Of a stretch of 64,000 nt of DNA, positions 12,534 to 21,978 are shown in pieces (the stretch's first letter is position 1; each line of letters begins with the position of its first letter). The position numbers were made by a program, and so were the translations under genes. The stretch is from Brachionus plicatilis (Eukaryota > Rotifera > Eurotatoria > Ploima > Brachionidae), in assembly GCA_010279815.1 (NCBI GenBank), contig QEOQ01000345.1, positions 317,039 through 381,038 of the forward strand, written 5' to 3'. The notes under the pieces were generated by a model that did no database searches, was not told where the DNA came from, and worked only from the letters and a program-made list of their open reading frames with translations.

Positions 12534-12540
12534 ATATAAA
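12534..12540 (+). promoter_or_regulatory. TATA box of the U6 snRNA gene
   Basis: ATATAAA ends 25 bp before the inferred U6 start. Metazoan U6 genes use an external RNA polymerase III promoter with a TATA box near -30, so position and sequence both fit. I could not place the proximal sequence element that should lie near -60. Confidence 0.7.
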
Positions 12541-12565
12541 AGAAGATTTTTTTGTAATAAAAATT

Positions 12566-12581
12566 GTACCACTTCGGTGGT

Positions 12582-12621
<40 letters not shown>

Positions 12622-12672
12622 GGCCCCTGCGCAAGGATGACACGCAAAATCGTGAAGCGTTCCATATTTTTT
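12566..12672 (+). ncRNA. U6: U6 spliceosomal snRNA
   Basis: The sequence contains the near-invariant U6 core: the 5' stem-loop with a CTTCGG loop, CATATACTAAAATTGGAAC, then ACAGAGA (the 5' splice-site pairing box), AGCATGGCCCCTGC (the U4 pairing and catalytic region, including AGC) and the GGATGACACGCAAA-type 3' internal stem-loop. It ends in a T run (12666-12673), the Pol III terminator. The 5' stem (GTACCA/TGGTAC) differs from the vertebrate one but pairs perfectly. The intact core and the TATA box suggest a functional gene rather than a retro-pseudogene. Confidence 0.96.
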
Positions 12673-12919
12673 TGAGCAAGGGCTCGTAAAATTTTTTTCC
12701 TGCTAGGTAACCTCTTTAAGGAAATAAAAAAGTTTAGCTCAATTAAGCGATGATGCTGGACAATAAAAATTAGGAAAAAAGGTAAAAGAAACAAGCTCAC
12801 CTTTGATCATAAAATTTAATAGACTACATCAAATATAGAGTGCAGTAACGATACGGTGAATTCACCATATTTAACGTAAAATATGGTAATCCAAAAAACA
12901 GTATTTCTCGTAAAATAAC

Positions 12920-13562
12920 GATAATTATTTAAAATTTCCCGTAATTATTATAAAATTGAGTGAAAAAAAAATTCAAAAAAATAATTTTTTATTGACTTTT
13001 TTGACCAAAATTAACGTAAATTTCGGTAAATTTTTGATAAAAAGATGAAAAATAAACAAAAAAGCACTAATACTCTAACATTTTTGTATCTTTAAAAAAA
13101 ATCGATTTTTGAAATTTGAAAATTAATTGAAATTAATTAAATTAATATTTTTTATACTTTTATTTAGTTAAGTATTTAAAATCCTTAAAAAACAACACTC
13201 ATCAAAAAAGTCAAAAAACAATTCCTGATGCGAAACAACACATTTTTCATTAATCTTAATTTTATTTTATTTAACTTAATTTTTTATTTTGTATTTTTTC
13301 AGGAGTTGTAACTAGGTTCGGATAAACAATTAAAATATAAATATCTTGAAGTAAAAAAAAATTAATATTATAATTAAAAATCCATTTTTTTTTTTGATGA
13401 TTTTTTTACTTTTTTCACCATTTTTTATCAAAAATTTAACGAAAATTACGCTAATTTTGGGTAAAAAAATAATCAAATTTTATTTTTTCTTACTTTTATT
13501 GAAATTTTGGAATTTTTTTTTCACTTAATTTTACAATAATTACGAGAAATTTAAAATAATTT
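12920..13562. repeat. Fold-back (long inverted repeat) element
   Basis: The left arm at about 12935-13045 (around CGTAATTATTATAAAATTGA, later TTAACGTAAATTTCGG) is matched in reverse complement by the right arm at about 13405-13557 (GAAAATTACGCTAATTTTGG, later TTTTACAATAATTACGAG). The arms are imperfect. The central 350 bp are AT-rich with no frame. It probably represents a degenerate MITE; no clear target duplication was seen. Confidence 0.6.
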
Positions 13563-13679
13563 GTTATAAATTTTTATTTTTTATGGATTTAGTTCAGCAA
13601 GAATTCAGAAATTAAGATATTAGAAAAATTAATTTTTATTATCTCGTTGTTTTTAAAAAGGCAAAGAGTTTGTTGTTTT

Positions 13680-14057
13680 AACATACATCAAAATCTTCTC
13701 AACATACATTCATATCTTTTCAGCATACACAAAATTTTTCAAAACATACATTAACTTAAAAACATACAAACATGCTAAAAAACATACATACTAGCTTAAA
13801 ACCATACACACATACTTAAAAGCATACAAAAATTGGCATATTAAAAAATAAAAAATTGAAATTTAAAATTATTTTCAAAAAATTTAATAAAATGAATAGA
13901 CGGACAAAACAAACAATTAATTATAAATATGTTTTTCAGCCCTATGTATATTTTTAAGAATTTTGTATGATTTTCAGCAAATGTATGTTTTGATAAAAAC
14001 TACGTATGGTGAAAAGATTTGAATGTATGGTGAAAAGATTTTTATGTATGTTGGTCA
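13680..14057. repeat. Inverted ACATAC-type minisatellite pair
   Basis: Loose tandem units of ACATACA plus a C/T-rich spacer (for example CATATCTTTTCAGCATACAC) run from 13680 to about 13835. The reverse-complementary units (GTATGGTGAAAAGATTT) run from about 13935 to 14057. The outermost ~50 bp of the two arrays are complementary, so the block can fold into a long hairpin. Confidence 0.7.
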
Positions 14058-14068
14058 GCTAGACCCAA

Positions 14069-14861
14069 AGGCAAATTGAGATCAAATTATAAGATCTAAA
14101 AGATCATTTAAAATTTTAAAACTTAATTAATCTAATGATTTTGATATATTTTAAAAAATAATTCCTAAACATTGCAAATAAATACTAGAACACTAGACAT
14201 ATTATTTATAAATATTGTTCATTATTAAATTAAAATCAAAATGATTGATATCTAGTTTATATATTAAAACAATCAATAATTTATATAATTCAGAAATTCT
14301 AATTTATAGCTTTCTATTCATTCATTAAGACTAAAATAATTTTATTTTTCCACTTTAACTTTTTTAAAATTTTATTTTTCCAAAATTTATTTTTGAATTA
14401 ATATGTTATGTAGATTTAAAAATAAAAAATATCTATTCCAAAAATATTTTTAGAAAAGATCGATCTTTTCATTTTATTTTTATTTGGAATTTTAATATTT
14501 GAAATTCATTTTTAAATTTTGTTTTAATTTTGAGTGCTAAATACAAATACTTTTGAAATCAAAAATTTCAAAATAAACTATACAAAAAATCAATTTATAA
14601 AAATTTAAATATAAAAATCGATTTTATCAATGGATTTAGAAAATATTCATTTTAATTATTTAATTATTTTAATCTGCATAACATGTAAATCATGTTACAT
14701 TAAAATTATTTAAATAAATTTAAAGATTAATTTTAATATCTAAAGATAAACTCTTTGAATTGAAATGATATTTTGAATTGATCTTCAACTTCAAGATGCC
14801 AAAATAAATAACATTTTATATTTTAATGTTATGATCTTGATCTCAAACTTCAATTTGCCAA
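14069..14861. mobile_element. MITE with TTGGCA-type ends (family copy 1)
   Basis: The left end reads GGCAAATTGAGATCAAAT and the right end is the complement of TGGCAAATTGAAGTTTGAGA. An internal second terminus (complement of TTGGCATCTTGAAGTTGAAG) lies near 14760-14807. Subterminal blocks such as AAAACAATCAATAATTTATA recur in the copy near 36364-36600, and the TTGAAGTTGA-GATCAATTC block recurs at both ends of 33872-34670. No coding sequence is present. Confidence 0.6.
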
Positions 14862-15319
14862 TATTCTTATTAAATTTTAATTTAGCAAAACTATTATTTA
14901 AAATTTTAGAAATTTTAAAAATTAAAATCCAAAATCAATTTTTTAAAATCAAATCAATCAAAATTTATAATATGTTGTTAAAGATATTAAAATTAAGGGA
15001 AAATTAAAATTCTTTGACTAGATGTTTTTTATTTAAAATTTTATTTATTTTAGTCTTCTTTTTAGTCAAACAATAAAGCTAAAGTTAATTTAAATGGAAC
15101 AAATTATCATTTTTTTATCAAAAAATAAGAAATCAAATAAAATTATAATGTAGTTTAGCATTCTTATTTATCAAAAATTATTAAAATTAAAAGATGCATT
15201 TATCAAAATTTCTAAGTTAATATTTATTTAATATGATCACAAAAATTATAAAATGAAATGAAACTCATGTTAATAGATTTTTATTTCAAACACCTTTGAG
15301 ACACATAAAAAAAATTTAT

Positions 15320-16329
15320 TTAACTAAAAATTTTATAAAACTTTAGCGAAAAAAAAGGTCCAGCTATGGCCAAAATCAAACATGACAAAAAGTTAACTTG
15401 ATTATTGCTTAACAAATCATAGCCACTTATGTGCTCGACATTGGGTCCTGGCTCATTTTGAATTTTTTTTGTTCGTGAATTAAACCCGGAATACTGAAAG
15501 TAAGCTCCTAGGAGCGAATCAACCAGAGAACCAAACAAACCACTGAATAGACCAATTAATAAAATCGGCCAATGCATCTCAGATTCAAATCTTCCCAGCT
15601 CAAATACCTCTCTGATCCATAGCGACAATTTAAGACATGAGTAATAGCTCAATCCGATCAAAAGACCACCCAGTGCACTGACTACAGTTCCAAGCAGAGA
15701 TATACCACCATTAGTTCCTTTCGGAACTCTTTTCCATTTTAAAATATGAAAAACTTTATTTTTTGAATGATCAAAAGCTGTTCCCAGTTCACTTGAAAAC
15801 GTGTCCCCACAGCTACAAGATAAAGAAGCTAAGATGATTATTAGAATGTGACGTAGACATTAATTAGTTTTATTTACCCAAAACTGCTACTGAATACCAA
15901 CTTGATTTGTAGTCATGTTCAAAGTCGATCGGTCTTTCGCCATGACCGCATTCAATTATGTAAAATATTGAGTAAAAAGTAGCAAAAAAGCCATTTGAGA
16001 TCACTTGTAGCCAGTCTCTTTGCCCACCTTGTTTATATTCCGAATCAAATTTCTTTTTTTCTTCTTGACGGAATTTTGTGGCTTTGTTGGATGCATAAAA
16101 AAATGCCAAAAGAGAACACAAATGGCAGAAATTCGAATAAGACACAATAATTCCGACAAAAAACGCTAATGGAAAATTTTTTAATTTTTTTAATTCAATG
16201 TTAAATTTAATTACCAGCATAACATCCAGAATAGCTGAGTGATTTTTTTCTATATGCTTTACGAGATACTTTTAATGTTAAATACAAGGAAAATAAGAAT
16301 CTTAAAACTTGACTGATAGTTAAAATCAT
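15320..16329 (-). CDS. TMEM19: Transmembrane protein 19 (TMEM19, DUF92 family)
   Basis: The three-exon model reads 16329-16215, 16165-15878, 15828-15320; both introns are 49 bp and GT-AG. It totals 912 bp, 303 residues. Exon 1 was found by joining the frame across the first intron: it starts MILTISQVLR and includes KKSLSYSGCYA, matching the KSLxxSG element of TMEM19. An ATG at 16220 lies in unspliced frame and is not the true start; a stop lies just upstream of 16329. Family hallmarks are SNFCHLCSLLAFF, DSEYKQGGQRDW, SCGDTFSSELGT, GTNGGISLLG, the GSLVDSLLGAYFQYSG block and LLSNNQVNFLS near the C-terminus. It is a polytopic integral membrane protein related to plant phytyl-phosphate kinase-like DUF92 proteins; the animal function is not settled. 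Human TMEM19 is slightly longer (336 residues). Confidence 0.93.
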
Positions 16330-16538
16330 TTTTTTAAATCTAGACTCTTAATGGGTTTAATCATTCAGCTAATAAAGAAAAAAAATAGATCAAGTGGCAT
16401 CAATTAAATAATCATAATTAATTCTTAAATTTTAAATTTTGAAAAAAAAATAATTTTTTAATGTTTTTTTTAGGTAAACAATTCACATATTGAATTGGCT
16501 TGACAAAATTTTCTAGACAAATGAACGCAGAAAAAATC

Positions 16539-16610
16539 TTCCCACACCGGGAATTGAACCCGGGCCGCCTGCGTGAAAGGCAGGAATCCTAACCACTAGA
16601 CCATATGGGA
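16539..16610 (-). tRNA. trnE-UUC: tRNA-Glu (TTC)
   Basis: The transcript starts TCCCATATGGTCTAGTGG; the anticodon arm is CCTGC-CTTTCAC-GCAGG with anticodon TTC, and the T arm is CCGGGTTCAATTCCCGG. The acceptor stem pairs TCCCATA with TGTGGGA except for weak inner pairs, and the discriminator is A. A and B box internal promoters are intact. It is the same 72-nt sequence as the copies at 24273, 25840 and 29522. A T-rich run follows the 3' end. Confidence 0.95.
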
Positions 16611-17576
16611 CTATAACTATTCAAGAATCGAAATTTTAATAATACAAATACGAGGAAGAAGTAATCATTCTTTAGAAGATTAATTTTTTATTATTTGCCT
16701 GCATTTTTCTAGCATTGGTTTTAATTGTTTTTTTTTTCATTTGGATTAAAAAAATTTTTAAAAATAGGATATAAAATTTTATTTAACACAATTGTTTTAA
16801 AGTCACAAATTTTAAGTCATTTTTTTAAATCTTTAGTTGGAATTATTAAAGATTTTTCTTTCCTCAATATTAAATCATTCTAAGAAAATAATAATAAAAG
16901 AATTTAGGCAAGAAAACTTGACAAAATGAATTTATTATGTGCAAAAAATTTCATTTCTTTATTTTGAAATAAATTATCGTGTATTTTTACCAATAAATAT
17001 TTTCAAACGCTTAGAAATTAGCTGTCAAAATTTGATTGAATCTTATGCTTGGCGTTTTAGAACTTTTTTAAATTGTTTGATTTTATAATTCTTGAATAAA
17101 AATGAAAATTGAACTGCTTATAATTTTAAAATAAAAATTAAAAATAATTCATATAATTCAACTGAAAATGGAGTCAGAAAATATACGCTCGTATACTTTT
17201 GTTTTTAAAAGAGTCGTAATACAGCATTACGAAAAAACAATCAATAAAAGCAATACATTTAGCAATCTCAGAATCCAAGTCCATTTCTTATTAATTGGAT
17301 AAAAAATATAGAGAAAATTTTTGAAAGGAAACATAAAGTAAACAGCAAGAAGGTCGTAGATGTTACATTTTTACACATTTTCAAAAAATCATTTTGATTG
17401 GACTATAAAAAAATAAACAATCAATCAAATTTACACACCAAAAATATTAAAAAGGGGATTGTTATTTAAATTTGTTTTAGTTTTTTATTTAAATGCCACT
17501 AAAATTTTTAGTCATTTTTATTTGCTATAATGACATATCACTATAAGAACTATAAGTAAAATACTTAAGGATCTTC
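16611..17576. other. AT-rich intergenic DNA, nothing recognised
   Basis: No reading frame longer than chance, RNA gene or terminal-repeat pair was found between the tRNA and the next inverted-repeat element. Confidence 0.5.
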
Positions 17577-18315
17577 CCTTATGTGATCAATTGATCACGT
17601 TATGTGCGACAAAAATTTTTTAGGTGATAGGTGACCAACACTCGTCACGAAATACGTGATCAAAATTTAGGTGAACAAAAATGAAAATAAATTTTAAATA
17701 ATTTTATTTTGTGATTAAAATTTTTTTTTTTATGTAATCAATAGAGAAAATAGGTGAACAATTATTTTTTTATGTGACCAAAAAAAAATAAATAAAAAAA
17801 TTTAAGTCTTTAAAGTAAAAAAAAACTAATCTAAAGTTTTCTGCTCATATGAATATTTATTCATCTTTTTTCAAAACCACAAAGCTCACATTTAACTGGA
17901 TCACGTTTATTACTTAAAGTTTCATTAATAGTTTCAATTGATTCAAGACTCTCAGGTACTTCTAAAGCTTGTTTTTAATAAATTAAAGATTTATACTTAA
18001 CAGAAGACAACGAAACATTTTGAAGCTTTGAATTTCTTTGCTTCAATTTGTCTTCGTTTGTTGTGTAATAACTTGATTTTAGCCAAGCGTCTGTTTGATC
18101 ATCCATCATTTTTAATATTAATATTTTAAATATGGTAATTTTTTTTATGTGTGTACATTTTGTGATCAAGGTTAGCATTAGGTGATCAATGATTTTATCA
18201 AGTCAATTTTTTTGTTTACCTAAATTTTGATAACGAATTTCGTGACCAATGTTGGTCACCTATCACCTAAAAATTTTTTGGTCACATTTTACGTGATCAA
18301 TTGGTCACATAAAGG
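17577..18315. mobile_element. MITE with ~100-bp inverted repeats and a relic exon
   Basis: The left arm (17577-17690) begins CTTATGTGATCAATTGATCA and contains AGGTGATAGGTGACCAACA. The right arm (18213-18315) is its imperfect reverse complement, ending GATCAATTGGTCACATAAAG. I could not fix a target-site duplication. Inside, the minus strand from 18108 reads MMDDQTDAWLKSSYYTTNED and continues, through one stop at about 17975, to a CELCGFEKR segment near 17880. This may be the first exon of a transposase or captured host sequence. The repeated GTGATCA/GTCAC motifs could be transposase-binding sites. Confidence 0.78.
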
Positions 18316-18639
18316 AATAGAACCATACTTAATTGAATAGGAGTTGCCTAGATTTTCGTAGATTTATCTATCACAAATCTGGGTATGCGAAAGTCATATC
18401 TTTATATTTTATTTAATAATTTTTATTTCCTGTGTTAATTAAAATTAATTTTTATTTGACGAATTTACTCATAAATATTTTATTTCATTACCTATGTTTC
18501 ATCATAAAAGTTTAAAAAGCTCAATTTTGTCAATTTAAATTGATGAAAAATAATTTTTTTTATTAATGGAAGGTTTGTATGAAAACTCACAATTTTAATG
18601 TTAATTTCAACAATCAATTTTTATAAAATTGTCGCAAAT

Positions 18640-19160
18640 GGCTAATCGAAAGGGACTTTGTCAGAAAGGTCATTGTTTTTTCCAGACTTGTTTTCAAGTC
18701 ACAATTCTTAAGTAAAGTCAAGTCATTGATTTAATAAATCCATATTTGAAACCAATAAAGTAGTTTCTCTGAAATTCCTAGCTGTAGATCTTGACCTATG
18801 TGGTCTGTTAATGTAACCAGATTTAGAAAAAAAATTCTTTCAACTGGTCCTGATGAAGCAGGTATTGAAAAAAATTTTTGTGCAAGTGACTTAAATTTTT
18901 GTGACCTAGACTAAAAAAGTGACTTATAAACAATACTATATATGGCAAGTTTTTTTTTCTATTTTACTTTTTAGAAATAATTGCGTAATTAAATTTCAAA
19001 TTTTAACATACATAAGCATTGAGTTTAAATTAAACAACGTAATTTCAAAATTTCAAAAAAGTTAAATAGAAAAAAAAACTTGCCATATATATAATATTTA
19101 CTTTGACTACAAAATGACTCAAATTCTTTAAAATTCAATTGATGACTTTGACTTAAAAAA
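18640..19160. repeat. Interspersed 'CAAGTC/GTGACTT' repeat, copy 1
   Basis: The block at 18841-18933 (GGTCCTGATGAAGCAGGTAT, then GTGACTTAAATTTTTGTGAC and GACTTATAAACAA) recurs at 36630-36731 and 55905-55976. It is non-coding. The copy here is interrupted by a small palindromic element at 18938-19094, after which related GACTTTGACTTAA sequence resumes. Confidence 0.65.
18938..19094. mobile_element. Small nested MITE (about 157 bp)
   Basis: The ends are inverted repeats of about 40 bp: TATATGGCAAGTTTTTTTTT on the left and its complement, ending ACTTGCCATATATATA, on the right. Runs of TA at both edges fit a TA-targeting element. It sits inside the interspersed repeat at 18640-19160, so it inserted later. 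Confidence 0.6.
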
Positions 19161-19603
19161 AAAGTATAATATAAATCGAGCAAAAAAGGGAGACAGCAAA
19201 ATTTCGTTTATTTAAATTTAAATTATAACTCTGTTAAATATTAATTGATGGAGAATATTTTATAATAAAAGTAATTAAGATTTTAGACCAAAACTAAAAC
19301 TTTACTCTAGTTTTTTAATTAGCATAATCCAAAAGGAATTAAACAAAAAATTAAAAATTAAAATAATGGTTATTGAGGGGGCAATAATTTCATGGTTAAA
19401 TGCACAAACATCAAATGAAATTATTTCATAATATTTTTAAAAAAAAAAATTTAAGAAGAGAATGCATGAAAATCTAAACTAACCATTAGGACATAGAAGA
19501 AATCTAAAATAATAAAATAAGAAATTTGAAAAAATAATTAAATTTTGAAAAAAATTGATTTACTAAAAATTCTCTTTTTTCAATTTTTTTCTTATCTTTA
19601 AAC

Positions 19604-20723
19604 GGGTCCTACTAAAATACTGACCCACAATTCTTTTAAATTTTCTGACCCCCATTTATTTTGCAAAACAAAAATATTTTTTAAAGTTTTAATATATCAT
19701 TTAGTTTGAATTTTTTTCTTTTTTTTTGAAAATCAAACTAGTTTTTCTCCAAAATTTTTATTTTTTGTGAAAATCGAATATTTTTATACTTTTAAAAACC
19801 TGATCCCCTACTGACCCCCATTTTTCTTGAAGAGAATTAAACGAGCTTTCTAAAATTGTGCCTAGTTTTTCTCCAGGATGTATAGTTTTCGAGAATTTCA
19901 AAAGATTTCATAATAATTGAGAAAAATTCAATTTTTAATTGTAATATTTGATATTTTTTGTTTTATTAATTTTGTTTTAAGATTTTTTAATAAAAATTAC
20001 AATTAATTTAATAAAAAAATAAAGTCTATGTCTTAAATTTTTAATAACGTAAAAATATGATAAACTTAAATGAGGCGAAATTTTTTATTTTTTTTTTTGC
20101 AATATTTTGCCTCTTTTTTCTGATTTTCGTAAAGGTAGAGCACGTTTCTTTTTATTTTAATTTGATCATCAAATTAAAATTCAACCACCAAAAGAGTCTT
20201 TTGGTGGTTGAATCATTTAAAAAAATTTTAGAAATTTTAAAAAATTTAAAACTAAAATAAACTTTATTTATAAATGCGAATGGGAATCAACTTGGCTCTT
20301 TTTTCCACTTGCAAATGCTCTTAGTATATGGAATGGTATATCGTATTAAAACTTTTAATTCCTATTTCAAAATAACTAAGGTCTTTTATTATAATCAAAT
20401 ATCTCAAAAACTATACATCCTGGAGAAAAACTAGGCACAATTTTAGAAAGCTCGTTAAATTCTCTTCAAGAAAAATGGGGAACAGTAAGGGGTCAGTCGT
20501 AAAAAATTGGGGGTCAGTAGGGGATCAGGTTTTTAAAAGTATAAAAATATTCGATTTTCACAAAAAATAAAAATTTTGGAGAAAAACTAGTTTGATTTTC
20601 AAAAAAAAGAGAAAAATTCAAACTAAATGATATATTAAAACTTTAAAAAATATTTTTGTTTTGCAAAATAAATGGGGGTCAGAAAATTTTAAAAAAATGG
20701 GGGTCAGTATTTTGGTAGGACCC
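19604..20723. mobile_element. Non-autonomous transposon with ~300-bp inverted repeats and 8-bp duplication
   Basis: Left arm 19604-19915 begins GGGTCCTACTAAAATACTGA; right arm 20400-20723 is its reverse complement with a few indels. The flanks are the direct repeat CTTTAAAC at 19596-19603 and 20724-20731. The end resembles that of the element at 604-1923 (shared GG-T, TACTAAAA, AC-GACCC). The arms contain further GGGGTCAGTA-like motifs. The centre holds a short perfect hairpin (CACCAAAAGA/TCTTTTGGTG, about 20187-20208) and only a 67-codon AT-rich frame I regard as spurious. Confidence 0.9.
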
Positions 20724-20908
20724 CTTTAAACGGGTATTTAATATAATTTTAAAACAAAGATAAAATAAATAAATGTCGATAAATGAATTCTTAATATATA
20801 AAATAATTTAGTGTTTTTAATATTTTATTCAATGACTAAATCTACACCAACAAAAAAATATCTGGACTTTTAAAAAGTCAAGTTTTAGTTATCGTTTTTA
20901 AGATTGGT

Positions 20909-21109
20909 TTAATATGGGAGCCCACCGAATGGAGACATCGGAGAACCACCGTATGGAGAAACGCCGCCCATTGGAGCACCACCGTATGGAGAAACGCCCA
21001 TTGGAACACCGCCGTAAGGGGAACCGTATTGTTGGCATGGATTAACTGGCACTACTGGAATACAGCACTCTTGTTTTGGTTGGCAACATCTGCTCTTTCC
21101 ACAACCCAT
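20909..21109 (-). CDS. Small Met-Gly-Cys / SPYGG-repeat protein, family member A
   Basis: The 66-residue protein starts MGCGKSRCCQPKQECC, followed by IPVVPVNPCQQYGS and then Gly/Tyr/Pro repeats of the type GGAPMGVSPY. The Met-Gly start with adjacent cysteines is a classic context for N-myristoylation and palmitoylation, so a membrane-attached Cys-rich head with a flexible tail is my inference. The start is fixed by conservation across four paralogues (24494, 26067, 35351). A TATA box lies about 93 bp upstream (21202-21209). Coding and flanks from about 20818 to 21235 are nearly identical to member B, so duplication or gene conversion was recent. I recognise no described family. Confidence 0.8.
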   Translation of the reverse strand: MGCGKSRCCQPKQECCIPVVPVNPCQQYGSPYGGVPMGVSPYGGAPMGGVSPYGGSPMSPFGGLPY

Positions 21110-21201
21110 TTTTTGTATCTTTTGATTTAGATCTTTTTATTTTAAATAAAATTTGTATTTTTCTCAAAATTGATGAGTTCACAATAACTAGTCCACTTCT
21201 T

Positions 21202-21233
21202 TTTATATACACTACAAATAATTGAAGCGTTTT
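21202..21233 (-). promoter_or_regulatory. TATA box and conserved upstream motif, family member A
   Basis: On the minus strand, AACGCTTCAATTATTTGTAG is followed directly by TATATAAA. The same pair precedes all four paralogues at the same distance from the ATG. The 20-base block upstream of TATA is the best-conserved non-coding sequence of the family, so it is probably a transcription-factor site. Confidence 0.7.
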
Positions 21234-21475
21234 ATTATTTTGCTCAGTAACATATCAAAAAACTAGTTATGAAATATCAAATTTTTATCTTAGTTGATAA
21301 AATGGTTAAATGATTGACAATTCTTCTAATAAAATATTTTCATCAAATATCTTAACTTAATTCACAATTTTCAAACTATGCTCATAATTAAATTTTTGTC
21401 ACTTTTTAATTTTTATTTATTAAACAAAATAAAAATATTTTTTGAAAATATTTATTCAAAATGAACAAAAAAAAT

Positions 21476-21910
21476 TTACATAGATAGTTTAAATTTGAGT
21501 CTAGTGGCCGTTTCCCCACTGAATTTTCCAGTCCAAATTTGTCCTGATGGATCCTTGAAATAGCCTTTGCCGACTATCTTACCATCTTTGAACTCTCCAT
21601 TATAACATGAGCCATTTGGCCATCTATAAATTCCCACTCCTTCAAATTTGCCGTCCACAAAATCACCTTCAAAATTGCACCCTGATTGATGCTCAAAAAC
21701 TCCTCTTCCATTCAATTTATCCTTTGACCAATTGCCTGAATAAACACTGCCATCTTTACTGGTCAAAACGCCAAAGCCACTTCGCTCAATTGAGCCACCG
21801 GCGATTGTCTCGTACTCGCCATCATAAACGTCCTCATTGGCGAACACAAACTTGCCGCTCTTTTTCAATTCAGTATTCGTTTCTCTCTCTTCTTTCTTAT
21901 CCTTAACCAT
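21476..21910 (-). CDS. MORN2: MORN repeat-containing protein 2-like
   Basis: The 144-residue frame holds five or so MORN repeats (YDGEY, YSGNWSKDKLNGRG, FEGDFVDGKFEGVG, YNGEFKDGKIVGKG, WTGKF) from about residue 25 to 130. It ends with a TATRLKFKLSM tail that matches the conserved C-terminus of MORN2 (LKLKLHM in mammals, from memory). The N-terminus is Lys/Glu-rich. MORN2 is a small cytosolic protein linked to membranes, phagocytosis and spermatogenesis in vertebrates. I chose Met at 21910 rather than the upstream in-frame Met at 22000 because the latter overlaps the end of the GPCR gene and its extra residues are hydrophobic, unlike MORN2. The start is only 68 bp after the GPCR stop, with a T-rich tract and AG just before the ATG. 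Confidence 0.88.
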   Translation of the reverse strand: MVKDKKEERETNTELKKSGKFVFANEDVYDGEYETIAGGSIERSGFGVLTSKDGSVYSGNWSKDKLNGRGVFEHQSGCNFEGDFVDGKFEGVGIYRWPNGSCYNGEFKDGKIVGKGYFKDPSGQIWTGKFSGETATRLKFKLSM

Positions 21911-21978
21911 TTTTTCTAATTCTCGAAAAAAAATTTTTTTTTTCAAAATTTCAAAAATTATGTTCACATGGAAACTAA

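Noticed and set aside
12615..12800. 61-codon minus-strand frame overlapping the U6 gene
   Set aside because: It runs through the U6 RNA gene and low-complexity flank; no protein features.
20057..20260. 67-codon frame in the middle of the element 19604-20723
   Set aside because: Composition is that of AT filler, it contains a perfect hairpin, and it shows no transposase motif.
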